Assembly (NCBI GenBank): GCA_016787805.1
Contig: JAEUTY010000049.1
Span: 25,928 to 89,927, forward strand
Length of the DNA stretch: 64,000 nt
Origin: Flavobacterium sp.
Lineage (GTDB): Bacteria; Bacteroidota; Bacteroidia; Flavobacteriales; Flavobacteriaceae
Direction of reading: 5' to 3'
The notes beneath the pieces were generated by a model. That model searched no databases. It was not told the origin of the DNA and saw nothing but the letters and a program-made list of their open reading frames with translations. Position 1 is the stretch's first letter, and the number at the start of each line of letters is the position of its first letter. The translations under genes and the position numbers were made by a program. Positions 18,854-27,676 of the stretch are shown here, one piece after another.

Positions 18854-19198
18854 TTATTTAGATTGCTTTTCTAATTTTTCGTTGATGAATGCGATTTCTT
18901 GTGTTAGATTTTTGATATCGTTTTTTTGTTTGGATAAAATGATACTCAAATGCAACGAGTACACAATTAGAGCTATAAACAACATGATAAACAAAATGGC
19001 TGGCGGATAAAAAATACCGAAAAAGTGAGCCAACACATCAATTCCTTCGCGCCAAAAGGCAAACAGATTGAGAAACATCGAACATAAAATCCAGATGACG
19101 CTAAACTCTTCGCGCAGTCTTTTTTTGACAATCAATCGGAAAACCCAAATTAAAAAAATACTGCTGGCCGAAATACTAATAATTTGAATAAAAGACAT
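18854..19198 (-). CDS. DUF2304 small membrane protein
   Basis: 114 residues with three membrane helices (about 4-20, 33-50, 66-88) and a short charged coiled C-terminus. The family is regularly found next to polyprenyl-phosphate glycosyltransferases, as here: it starts 4 bp after the GT2 gene. A helper role for the GT2 enzyme or a flippase subunit is inferred from context only. Confidence 0.75.
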   Translation of the reverse strand: MSFIQIISISASSIFLIWVFRLIVKKRLREEFSVIWILCSMFLNLFAFWREGIDVLAHFFGIFYPPAILFIMLFIALIVYSLHLSIILSKQKNDIKNLTQEIAFINEKLEKQSK

Positions 19199-19202
19199 CG
19201 TA

Positions 19203-19928
19203 TTATTTTTTAAAAATGAAACCTAATTTTAAAAACAGTATTGCCAAACTCACTTTAATCATGTAGTAGAGCGTGGAAAATCCAGAAATGGAAGAAACAC
19301 CGTCTTTGCGTTCTTTCATTTCAACACCTACTTCGCCTACTTTTAATTTGTGTAATAGCGCATAAACCAGTGATTCGGGTTCAGGATATTTGTCGGGATA
19401 ATAACGGGAAAATAATGCTAACGCTTTTTGGTTGTACAAGCGATAACCCGAAGTACAATCGTAGATTTTTTTCCCTGTGGTGATGAAAATGAGTTTATTG
19501 AGAAAATGAATGCCAAATTTGCGCAGATAGGTCGATTGAAAACCTTCGGAACTCAAATAGCGCGATCCGATGCACAAATCTAGGTTGGTATGTAACGTAT
19601 GTTGGATAATTTTGTGCAATTCGCTTGGCGGATGTTGACCATCACCATCCATTTGAATGGCAAAATCAAAATGATTTCGGTAGGCATATTTGATACCACT
19701 TTGTACGGCGCCTCCAATCCCGAGATTATTTACCAAATGAAGATGAGTCGCTGAATTGGCTTTAATATTAGAAAGTGTGTTATCCGAAGAACCATCGTTA
19801 ATAGGAAGCACAAACAAATCGGTGTTTTCGATTTCAATTTGTTTTAAATCGTGCAACAGCGGAACAATATTTTGTTCTTCGTTGAAGCACGGAATAATGA
19901 TTAAAGCTTTTCTTCGTTTCAAATTCAT
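19203..19928 (-). CDS. Glycosyltransferase family 2 (dolichyl/polyprenyl-phosphate sugar transferase-like)
   Basis: GT-A enzyme that moves a sugar from a nucleotide donor, most likely to polyprenyl phosphate. The IIPCFNEEQNI start, NDGSSDNTLS and QMDGDGQHPPSEL (the metal-binding DxD-like region) are the DPM1-type signature. The end is hydrophobic (a stretch after about residue 215), giving one membrane anchor. 241 residues. It begins 31 bp after the M28 peptidase gene and leads the DUF2304-TPR-carbamoyltransferase genes. Confidence 0.88.
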   Translation of the reverse strand: MNLKRRKALIIIPCFNEEQNIVPLLHDLKQIEIENTDLFVLPINDGSSDNTLSNIKANSATHLHLVNNLGIGGAVQSGIKYAYRNHFDFAIQMDGDGQHPPSELHKIIQHTLHTNLDLCIGSRYLSSEGFQSTYLRKFGIHFLNKLIFITTGKKIYDCTSGYRLYNQKALALFSRYYPDKYPEPESLVYALLHKLKVGEVGVEMKERKDGVSSISGFSTLYYMIKVSLAILFLKLGFIFKK

Positions 19929-19959
19929 AATTCAAAAGATTTTCGTTGTTGATCAAAAA

Positions 19960-20856
19960 TCATTCGGTTGAAAATTGGGTAAGCAAACGCTCAAGGTATT
20001 CTTCTATGATGGTCATTCCTTCATAGTTAATCCACTGTTCATCATCGTTAATGGTGTGATAATCAGAGTGAATTCCAGTGGTGAAACTCAAACACGAAAT
20101 GCCTTTTTCGGCGAACCACTTCAAATCACATTGGTAAATTTTATCGCTGTAATTCGGCATCAAATTCCCATCAAACAAAACATTGTCAAAAATTTGATCT
20201 TGTGCTGATGTAAGTGTATTTCTGCCATACACATTAAACACTTTTCGGTCTGCATCCAATCGTCCGACCATATCAAAATTGATAGCCAAAGCAATCGGTT
20301 TGAACTTTTCTTGAGCCAACTTTGAAAACGCTTCTGAACCAAATAAGCCAATTTCGTGGGCTGAGTAGGAAACAAACAAATAGTTGTATTTTTTGCTTTG
20401 CCAATTTTTAAAATTTTTGGCCAAACTCAACAATAGAGCAACTCCTGAAGCATTATCGTCGGCACCATTGTGAATGCCTTTTTTGCTGTAACTTCTCGAA
20501 ATTCCTTCGCCAAAACCCAAATGATCGTAGTGAGCACCTATCAAAATGGTTCTAGATGCTTTGTTATCAATATAACAGTAGACATTTTTCGACTTTTTTA
20601 CAGAAGTGCTATCTTTTCTTGTGTAGGCGAAAAACTGAAATTGCGGTTGAAACCGTTTGAGCTTTTTCCACTTACTGAAGATAAAATCGGCTGTTTTTGC
20701 TTCATAAATTGTTGATGCTGCTCTTCCTTGAAGGCTATCATTGGCTAAGAAACTAATGATTTCTTTGAAGTAAGCATATCTGTTTGTATCTTTAAGATTT
20801 TGTCCGAAAGATAAATACGAAAGCAATAATAGAATCCAAACAACAAGTGATTTCAT
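19960..20856 (-). CDS. Secreted M28-family zinc peptidase
   Basis: Exported aminopeptidase-like enzyme with a signal peptide (MKSLVVWILLLLSYLSFGQ). The metal ligands of the M28 family can be placed: His in IGAHYDHLGFG, Asp in HNGADDNASGVALL, Glu-Ile after AH (SAHEIGLFGSEAF, general base and ligand), Asp in INFDMVGR, and a late His in GIHSDYH. 298 residues. Substrate is unknown. It is followed at 31 bp by the GT2 gene, possibly in the same transcript. Confidence 0.88.
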   Translation of the reverse strand: MKSLVVWILLLLSYLSFGQNLKDTNRYAYFKEIISFLANDSLQGRAASTIYEAKTADFIFSKWKKLKRFQPQFQFFAYTRKDSTSVKKSKNVYCYIDNKASRTILIGAHYDHLGFGEGISRSYSKKGIHNGADDNASGVALLLSLAKNFKNWQSKKYNYLFVSYSAHEIGLFGSEAFSKLAQEKFKPIALAINFDMVGRLDADRKVFNVYGRNTLTSAQDQIFDNVLFDGNLMPNYSDKIYQCDLKWFAEKGISCLSFTTGIHSDYHTINDDEQWINYEGMTIIEEYLERLLTQFSTE

Positions 20857-20867
20857 GGGTTTTCAAT

Positions 20868-20897
20868 AAAAAACTTTCCTGTAAAAATACAGGAAAG
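20868..20897 (-). terminator. Rho-independent terminator after the collagen-like gene
   Basis: CTTTCCTGTA / TACAGGAAAG (20874-20883 and 20888-20897) form a perfect 10-bp stem with a 4-nt loop; on the minus strand it is followed by TTTTTT. It lies just past the stop of the collagen-like gene. Confidence 0.8.
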
Positions 20898-20924
20898 CTT
20901 TCTAATTGATAGTAATTGAAACTA

Positions 20925-22874
20925 TTATTTTTTATTTCTAGCTGCTGCTTCTTGTAGCATTTTAGTTTTATCTTCTCTTGAAGGGTTTAATTGACTTGGA
21001 TAGTTTTTGTTCATTTGTAACTTCGTACCATCCCACCATAATCCTTCTCCGCTGTGCTCTTTGTCACCATCGTTAAACAATACTTTGTCCAAGTTTTGAT
21101 CAAACGATTTGTCTTTGATAAAAGCAGGAACCGTTGTTGATTGTGCATCTACTCTATCTCCTACAGCGATCCAAGAAATTTCAACTGTTGAGTTACCGTT
21201 GTTTAATTCTTTGATGGTAAATCCATCTTTGTTTACTGATTCGATATATACACCATTACATTGTCCCATTGGAGTAATAGTTACTACTGGGCTTTCGCCT
21301 AATAATCTGGCATAATTTTGATCAAAAGCAATAGTAGCCGACCCGTTTACTAATTGTGCTCTTCCTTTTTTATAGATAACTGCCTCTGTAGAAGTCACCG
21401 CATATGCAGGTGTCATTTCAGTTCCGTTAGAAACCATTTCTACATTTTTACCTGAAGTATACACATCGCCAACATTGTACGAAGCAAATAATCCTCCTTT
21501 GTTTAATTGACCAATTACATTACCGCGAGTCATAGTACCTACCATTCCGTGGAAACCACCACCAATACCAGCATCTAAGTTGTTAGGTGCAAAACCACCT
21601 CCAGATGCATAAGCAGAACTACCGTAAACACCGTAGTTTAATAAACCACTACTTCTGTATCCCAATGAACCCCAGTATAAACCACTTACGTCAGCTCCAT
21701 AAGTTCCTCCACAACGTGAGTAATCATTGTAGTTCCAACCACCAACTCCAAAAGTATAAACATCTCCCCAGAAGTTATACCCGCGGGTAGCATCGTTAGC
21801 AACATTTTGACCATATCCTGTACCGTCGTTTTGAGAATCGCGTGTACGGTATCCAAACAGAGAGGATTGACCATCACCATTTACTGTGAGTTGTTGTTGG
21901 TAAACATACATTCTGTATTGAATTAATGGAGCAATGTTAACTCCAATATTTCCTGTTGTGTTTTCTTGCATGATTGAATTTCCTAGCGTATTGGCTGAAA
22001 GGAATTTAGGGTGATAACCTGTAGTTCCTGTCACACCTCCAGGCCCTGTTGCTCCTGTAGCTCCTGTTGGACCTTCTGGGCCTTGTGGACCCGCTGGACC
22101 TTGTGGGCCTGCTGGACCTGTGGCTCCATCTAATCCGTTGGTACCATTAGTTCCGTTTGTACCAGCTGCTCCTGTAGCTCCTGTGGCTCCTGCTGGACCC
22201 GCTGGACCCGCTGGCCCTGTGGCTCCATCTAATCCGTTGGTACCATTAGTTCCGTTTGTACCAGCTGCTCCCGTAGCTCCTGTGGCTCCTGCCGGACCCG
22301 CTGGACCCGCTGGACCAGTTGCTCCATTAGCACCGTTTGTCCCATTTGTTCCTGCCGGACCCGCTGGACCCGTTGCTCCATTAGCACCGTTTGTCCCATT
22401 CGTTCCTGCTGGACCTACTGGGCCTGCAGGACCTTGTGGACCTGTTGGACCCGCTGGACCTTGTGGTCCGGCCGCTGAATTAGCTGCGTACAAAGCATAA
22501 GGAGCACTTAATAACTCACTTGTACTAGTAACTGCATAACTTGTTCCACCTGTAGGATCGGTTTCTGTTTTTACAAAATAAGGACCTGCTCCCCAGTTGA
22601 TACTTGCCATACTACCTGAAACTACAGTTCCGTTACCAATTGCTAAAGTAGCCAAACCATTGGCATTAGTTGTCACAGAGTGAGTTTCTTGATAAACAAC
22701 AGTTCCTGATGCGGAACCTTGAAGAATACTAATACGTACTCCAACTGAAGCATTGGCAACTAAAGTATTAGCATTATCTCTAACTACCGATTGGTAGCTC
22801 ATTTTTTGTGGTGCTTGCGCAAAGGAGATTGCTCCTAATAACATAGCACTAAATAGTAAAATTCTTTTTTTCAT
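20925..22874 (-). CDS. Secreted protein with collagen-like Gly-X-Y region
   Basis: 649 residues: signal peptide (MKKRILLFSAMLLGAISFAQ), an N-terminal beta domain (about 20-130), a collagen-like Gly-X-Y region (about 133-285, rich in GPAGPA, GATGAT and GTNGTN triplets), then a C-terminal globular part with many Gly and aromatics. The Gly-X-Y stretch contains two almost identical tandem units (GATGATGAAGTNGTNGTNG then LDGATGPAGPA). No T9SS sorting domain is visible. Likely a trimeric extracellular fibre or adhesin; partner unknown. A T9SS-domain protein is encoded 25 bp upstream on the same strand. Confidence 0.85.
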   Translation of the reverse strand: MKKRILLFSAMLLGAISFAQAPQKMSYQSVVRDNANTLVANASVGVRISILQGSASGTVVYQETHSVTTNANGLATLAIGNGTVVSGSMASINWGAGPYFVKTETDPTGGTSYAVTSTSELLSAPYALYAANSAAGPQGPAGPTGPQGPAGPVGPAGTNGTNGANGATGPAGPAGTNGTNGANGATGPAGPAGPAGATGATGAAGTNGTNGTNGLDGATGPAGPAGPAGATGATGAAGTNGTNGTNGLDGATGPAGPQGPAGPQGPEGPTGATGATGPGGVTGTTGYHPKFLSANTLGNSIMQENTTGNIGVNIAPLIQYRMYVYQQQLTVNGDGQSSLFGYRTRDSQNDGTGYGQNVANDATRGYNFWGDVYTFGVGGWNYNDYSRCGGTYGADVSGLYWGSLGYRSSGLLNYGVYGSSAYASGGGFAPNNLDAGIGGGFHGMVGTMTRGNVIGQLNKGGLFASYNVGDVYTSGKNVEMVSNGTEMTPAYAVTSTEAVIYKKGRAQLVNGSATIAFDQNYARLLGESPVVTITPMGQCNGVYIESVNKDGFTIKELNNGNSTVEISWIAVGDRVDAQSTTVPAFIKDKSFDQNLDKVLFNDGDKEHSGEGLWWDGTKLQMNKNYPSQLNPSREDKTKMLQEAAARNKK

Positions 22875-22899
22875 AATATCTGATTGTTAGTTGTTGTGT

Positions 22900-23373
22900 T
22901 TAATTATTTTTTAATAATTTGAATGTTTTTACTCGCTTGTTTCCTTCGAGTACATTAACAAAGTAGCATGCTTCCGCAAACTCTTCTACATTGATAACGG
23001 TTTCATTTGAAAGAATCCTCCCATTACGAATGATTTTTCCAGTAACATCTGTTAATTCGTAAACCAAGCCTGTGCCTTCTTTAGTGATGTCTAACGACAA
23101 AATAACCGAAGTTGCGGTTGGGTTAGGAAACAACGTTGCAGTAAACGATTCATCATGGCCAGGAATAGCTAAAACAAAAATTTCAAACGGTTGTTGAACT
23201 CCTTGATTTATTGAACCATTAGAACCACTAGCCGATTCATATGCTACCTGACCAATGGAGTAACTCACAGAGCCTCCAGAGCTAGAAGCATCGCCACCAG
23301 TAGACACAACATCTTGTTGCGAAAATCCTAGTGCCGAAAAGAACAGACTAATAAAAAATAAAATGTGTTTCAT
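22900..23373 (-). CDS. Small secreted protein with T9SS type A sorting domain
   Basis: About 157 residues. I use the ATG at 23373 (MKHILFFISLFFSALGFSQ) rather than the upstream GTG because it opens a clean signal peptide. The short middle, rich in Ser and Gly (GGDASSSGGSVSYSIGQVAY), is a pattern common before flavobacterial sorting domains. The last 80 residues (LFPNPTATSVILSLDI to VKTFKLLKN) are a type A T9SS C-terminal domain, which directs export across the outer membrane. The cargo part is tiny, so the protein may be structural. Confidence 0.8.
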   Translation of the reverse strand: MKHILFFISLFFSALGFSQQDVVSTGGDASSSGGSVSYSIGQVAYESASGSNGSINQGVQQPFEIFVLAIPGHDESFTATLFPNPTATSVILSLDITKEGTGLVYELTDVTGKIIRNGRILSNETVINVEEFAEACYFVNVLEGNKRVKTFKLLKNN

Positions 23374-23379
23374 AAGCAC

Positions 23380-23918
23380 AATTGTTTAGTAATTAATATT
23401 AAAATAAGAACGTTGGGTGTATTTTGCTAAATTATTTTTTTTGCTTGGTATTAAAACAAGTAGTATTACGTGATTTTTATTATCTATCAAAATATGAATA
23501 CTTATTTTAAGATTTGTAAACGGTATAATACTAACAACCAATTTGGCTCTACCATTTTACACTCGGTGTTGATACAAATTTAAAACAGTCGTTAATTTAG
23601 TAAACATATTCTCTTAAAAACAACCTTTATGATGTAAAATATAAAACAAATATCTTAATTTTTTAAGACAATATTAACTTTGGTTGATAAAAATTTTTAT
23701 CCATAAGCATATCCTAAGAATAATCTGATAAAAAGAATTCATAACCTAACTATTCATCCATTTTTAAAGCTTGTTTAATGGACTCAATACAAATCTATTT
23801 GTTTTTTTATTTATTAACAATCAACCTTTTGTATCATATTGTCGAACTTATATTTTGATGCAGTAAATTAAGTTTCAATCTATTTCATTAGTTTTGTTTC
23901 GAAAGAAATTACTTCATT
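23380..23918. other. Long AT-rich intergenic stretch
   Basis: Over 500 bp between a leftward and a rightward gene, so it must hold promoters for both. The only clear signal is TAGTTTTG at 23889-23896, a -7 box 22 bp before the downstream ATG. I see no ORF, RNA gene or repeat in the rest. Confidence 0.6.
23889..23896 (+). promoter_or_regulatory. Candidate -7 box
   Basis: TAGTTTTG fits TAnnTTTG and lies 22 bp before the ATG at 23919; no -33 TTTG at the usual spacing. Confidence 0.4.
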
Positions 23919-24431
23919 ATGAAATCCTTCGACTCCATTTTACAACACGTTAACTCCTTTCACGAATTGGGTGAAACTATACCTGCAGCCGAATTTGTGA
24001 TGAAAGAATACGGACTGGAACATCCTCGTTTTAAAGGATTTGAATTGCGTGAAAAAGCCGAACCCTCATTTATTTTGATGACAACGGAAGGCGAATTTGG
24101 CCAACCTCAAATCATCAAAATTCCTGAAAATACTTTTTCTTTTGATTTTGTTTTAATGCTGAATCTGTTGGCACACGAGATGGTTCACGTAATTCAAAAA
24201 ACGACACAACCTTATATTGAAGACCGAAACGAACGCGAATGGCAAGCTTATTACGAAATGTTGTTTCACAAAATTTTCCCTCAAATTCCACAACCTTCAT
24301 TATTTCATCGCAAGCTTTTTGCCAAAAAAGCCATAGAATACTACAACCGAATGGAAAAAGGAGGTGAATTACAACAAAAATACGCTGATCAAAAAGAAGA
24401 AGTAGAACAATTGTTACTTTCTTTAAACTAA
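23919..24431 (+). CDS. Small cytosolic HExxH protein, putative metalloprotease
   Basis: 170 residues without signal peptide. LLAHEMVHVIQ (about residue 85) is a HExxH zinc motif, and the downstream EREWQAYYE offers the third, glutamate ligand at a spacing usual in minimal gluzincins. The rest is helical and charged. I do not recognise a named family. It is monocistronic between the collagen/T9SS genes and the DUF4139 gene. Peptidase activity is inferred from the motif only. Confidence 0.7.
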   Translation: MKSFDSILQHVNSFHELGETIPAAEFVMKEYGLEHPRFKGFELREKAEPSFILMTTEGEFGQPQIIKIPENTFSFDFVLMLNLLAHEMVHVIQKTTQPYIEDRNEREWQAYYEMLFHKIFPQIPQPSLFHRKLFAKKAIEYYNRMEKGGELQQKYADQKEEVEQLLLSLN

Positions 24432-24495
24432 ATTCAGCTTACTTCCCAACCTTTTCTGTCTAATTATACTCTTTATAGAGTAAAAATCATTTATT

Positions 24496-26118
24496 ATGAA
24501 AAACCTATTTTTTGCTTTCTTATTTATTTCAGCAATTTCATTGGCTCAAAAACCAATTTTTACAACAGCCAAAGTCAAATCAGCAACAGTTTACTTCAAT
24601 GCTGCCGAACTTACTCAAAGCACTTCTTTATCGCTTCCTGCAGGAACAAGTGAAGTGGTCATCAAAAATGTAGCAAATTATTTAAATGAAAATACCGTCC
24701 AAATTGGCGCTCCGAGTTCGGTTACGGTTTTATCTGTTCAATTTACCAACAATTATATATCTGAGTTCGAAATCGACGAAAGCAATCCGACTATAAAAAA
24801 AGTACGTGATAGTATTACGTTGATTCAAAAAGAAATTGGCAAAGTGCAAATCGAAAAATCATCCAACACCAAAACCATTGAATTGTTGGACAAAAATCAG
24901 TTGGTTGCTGGGCAAAATTCAGGTTTAAACGTGGCCGAATTAATTAAAATGGTCGATTATTATAAAGCCAAAAGAAGTGAATTGAGCAACACAATTACCA
25001 CTCTAACAGAGAAAGAAACCAAATTCAACGAAACATTGAAACGACTTAACAGTAAATTAGAAATCAACACCAAAAACGAAGAGAAAAACTCAACTGGTAA
25101 ACTGATTTTACAAGTGATGAACGAAGTAGCTGGAACCGTTAATTTAGACATCAATTACATCACCAATTCGGCCACTTGGGCACCGTTTTATGATTTGCGC
25201 GCCGACAGTGTAAAAGACCCAATTAATATGATGTACAAAGCGCAAGTGTCACAAAATTCTGGGATTGACTGGAAGAAGGTAAAACTCACTTTGTCGAGCG
25301 GCAATCCGAATCAGAATAATCAAGCGCCTTTGTTACAAGCTTGGTTTTTGCGCTATGCTCAAGAATTAAACTTTGGTTATACAAGTGCTAATGCACCAGT
25401 TATGTACAATGTAATTCAAAGTAAAGATGGAGATTCTGAAGTTGCTGAGTACGACAAAAAAATGGAAGAAAGATCCTCTATAACCAACTATACCAACATC
25501 AATGAAAACCAACTCAATGTATCGTTTGATATTGACATTCCGTACGACATTTTATCCAACGGAAAAGTGCATAGTGTAGCTCTAAAAGACATCAAACTAC
25601 CCGCTACTTACAAATATTATGCGGTTCCGAAAGCCGAAAAAGAAGCTTTTTTATTGGCTGAAATTAGCGATTACTCTAAATACAACTTACTGCCTGGCGA
25701 AGCCAACATTATTTTTGAAGGAATGTACGTGGGCAAAACCAACATCAATCCGAATCAAACCTCAGATACCTTGAATTTGAGTATGGGAAAAGATAAAAAA
25801 ATCTCCATCAAACGCGAAAAAGTAGTGGACAAATCGGGAACTAAGTTTTTATCATCATACAAAGAACAAGTGTTTACCTACGATTTGACAGTTCGTAACA
25901 ATAAAAAAGAAGAAGTGTTTTTATTGCTAAAAGACCAATATCCGTTGAGTACCGACAAAGAGATTACCATTGAAGTTTTGGAAGACGGAAAAGCCAAAGT
26001 CAACTCAGAAACGGGCATTCTTACTTGGGAACTCAAGCTCGCTCAAAACGAAACCAAAAAAATCAGGATCAGTTACAAAGTCAAGTATCCTAAAGACAAG
26101 GTCATTGGCAATTTGTAA
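24496..26118 (+). CDS. DUF4139 (mucoidy inhibitor MuiA-like) exported protein
   Basis: 540 residues with signal peptide (MKNLFFAFLFISAISLAQ). The N-terminal DUF4140 domain (about 20-110) is followed by a coiled coil (about 95-200, with repeated KETKFNETLKRLNSKLE-type heptads) and the beta-rich DUF4139 domain (about 210-540: YITNSATWAPFYDLRAD, KVKLTLSSGNPN, and a closing KKIRISYKVKYPKDK). Function is unknown; a family relative affects mucoidy in Rhizobium. A terminator hairpin follows. Confidence 0.85.
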   Translation: MKNLFFAFLFISAISLAQKPIFTTAKVKSATVYFNAAELTQSTSLSLPAGTSEVVIKNVANYLNENTVQIGAPSSVTVLSVQFTNNYISEFEIDESNPTIKKVRDSITLIQKEIGKVQIEKSSNTKTIELLDKNQLVAGQNSGLNVAELIKMVDYYKAKRSELSNTITTLTEKETKFNETLKRLNSKLEINTKNEEKNSTGKLILQVMNEVAGTVNLDINYITNSATWAPFYDLRADSVKDPINMMYKAQVSQNSGIDWKKVKLTLSSGNPNQNNQAPLLQAWFLRYAQELNFGYTSANAPVMYNVIQSKDGDSEVAEYDKKMEERSSITNYTNINENQLNVSFDIDIPYDILSNGKVHSVALKDIKLPATYKYYAVPKAEKEAFLLAEISDYSKYNLLPGEANIIFEGMYVGKTNINPNQTSDTLNLSMGKDKKISIKREKVVDKSGTKFLSSYKEQVFTYDLTVRNNKKEEVFLLLKDQYPLSTDKEITIEVLEDGKAKVNSETGILTWELKLAQNETKKIRISYKVKYPKDKVIGNL

Positions 26119-26129
26119 CCTAACTCGAG

Positions 26130-26161
26130 CATCCCAAGGTCATTGATTTTGGGATGTTTCG
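26130..26161 (+). terminator. Rho-independent terminator after the DUF4139 gene
   Basis: CATCCCAA (26130-26137) pairs with TTGGGATG (26149-26156), followed by TTTCGATTTTT. Confidence 0.65.
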
Positions 26162-26241
26162 ATTTTTAACGAATTAACAATGAATAGGTTTGATAAATTT
26201 TTCTAAATTTACCACAACTAAAACTACTTAATTTCAATGCT

Positions 26242-27660
26242 ATGAAAAAATTATTACTTTTTGGCGCAATGCTATTTTCATTGTCAATAAATTCGCAAAC
26301 AATTGGATTACAGCAATTTGCAACCGGATTTTCAAGTGCAGTAGAAATCACTCATCCAGCCAATGATTCACGTTTATTTGTAGTGCAACAAGGAGGTTTA
26401 ATTCGAATTGTTAACTCCAACGGTGTAGTAAACACAACTCCTTTTCTTAATTTGAGTACTTTAATAAGTTCTGGAAGCGAAAGAGGATTACTCGGATTAG
26501 CGTTTCATCCTAATTATGCTACAAACGGGCTTTTCTTTGTTAATTACACGAATACTTCTGGACACACAGTAATTGCACGCTATGCGGTAAGCGCAAACCC
26601 AGACGTTGCCAACACTGCTGCAACTATTTTGATGACTATCAACCAACCTTATTCCAATCACAATGGTGGTTCTTTAAAATTTGGTCCCGATGGTTATTTG
26701 TACATCGGTATGGGTGATGGTGGAAGCGGTGGTGATCCACAAGGTTACGCCCAAAACTTGAGTTTAACGCATACTAGTGTGGCATCCAATCCTTCTCGAA
26801 TTTATTTGGGTAAAATGCTACGTCTTGATGTTGATAATCCAGTAGCTCCTTTAAATTATGGAATTCCACCAACCAATCCTTATGTTGGTCAAACCGGAAA
26901 AGAGGAAATTTGGGCCTATGGTGTACGTAATCCATGGAAATTTTCATTCAATCGATTAAATGGCGATTTGTGGATTGCCGATGTTGGTCAAAATGAAGTG
27001 GAAGAAATCAATAAAATAACAAGTCCGCTACCCAATACAGGATTAAATTTTGGATGGCGTTGTTACGAAGGAACTGCAGTCTATAATACTTCTGGATGTG
27101 CTCCACAATCAACTATGGTGGCTCCTCTTGCGCAATACACTCACTCTGGAACTAGCGGCTGTTCTATAACTGGCGGCTATTTTTATACAGGCTCAACCTA
27201 TCCTAATTTTCAAAACAAATATTTTTTTGCTGATTATTGCTTAAACCGTGTAAGCTACGCTAACGGAACGACTGGAGCAATTACCAACTCTCCTAATTTG
27301 ACTGGTGCTAGTTTTATCACTTCTTTTGGAGAAGATAAAGATGGTGAATTGTACCTAACCAACGGAAGTACCATTTATAAAATAGTTGACACAAGTTTAG
27401 CTATTTCTGAATTTGAAAAAGTTGGATTTTCTGCTTTCCCAAATCCAGCAAAAGATAGTTTTATTCTTAAAAGTTCTTCAGAAGTTACGGCAACCGCAAT
27501 AGAAATATTCGATCTTTCTGGAAAATTATTATTAACTATTGACCATGTGTCTAACAATGAAAACGCTATTTCTACGCAAAGCCTTGCGAGTGGAATGTAT
27601 TTATTATCTGTAAAAAGTTCAAATGGAGAAAAGTATACTTCAAAATTGATAATCGAATAA
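26242..27660 (+). CDS. PQQ-dependent sugar dehydrogenase-like protein with T9SS sorting domain
   Basis: Exported six-bladed propeller of the soluble glucose/sorbosone dehydrogenase family, which oxidises sugars using PQQ. The signal peptide is MKKLLLFGAMLFSLSINSQ. Family blocks visible: ERGLLGLAFHPNYATNGLFF, NHNGGSLKFGPDGYLYIGMG (with the catalytic-type His) and YGVRNPWKFSFN. Residues after about 395 (FSAFPNPAKDSFILKSS to SSNGEKYTSKLIIE) form a type A T9SS domain. 472 residues. PQQ synthesis genes are not in the window, so cofactor and activity are unproven. Confidence 0.88.
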   Translation: MKKLLLFGAMLFSLSINSQTIGLQQFATGFSSAVEITHPANDSRLFVVQQGGLIRIVNSNGVVNTTPFLNLSTLISSGSERGLLGLAFHPNYATNGLFFVNYTNTSGHTVIARYAVSANPDVANTAATILMTINQPYSNHNGGSLKFGPDGYLYIGMGDGGSGGDPQGYAQNLSLTHTSVASNPSRIYLGKMLRLDVDNPVAPLNYGIPPTNPYVGQTGKEEIWAYGVRNPWKFSFNRLNGDLWIADVGQNEVEEINKITSPLPNTGLNFGWRCYEGTAVYNTSGCAPQSTMVAPLAQYTHSGTSGCSITGGYFYTGSTYPNFQNKYFFADYCLNRVSYANGTTGAITNSPNLTGASFITSFGEDKDGELYLTNGSTIYKIVDTSLAISEFEKVGFSAFPNPAKDSFILKSSSEVTATAIEIFDLSGKLLLTIDHVSNNENAISTQSLASGMYLLSVKSSNGEKYTSKLIIE

Positions 27661-27676
27661 AAATTGCTTTTTTAAA

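Noticed and set aside
22020-22490. Regularly spaced repeats that could look like a CRISPR array
   Set aside because: The repeats are in-frame codons for collagen triplets, without unique spacers, and no cas gene is near.
22120-22500. 126-codon Pro/Ala/Val-rich frame on the plus strand
   Set aside because: Mirror of the Gly-X-Y repeats of the collagen-like gene; composition is set by the opposite strand.
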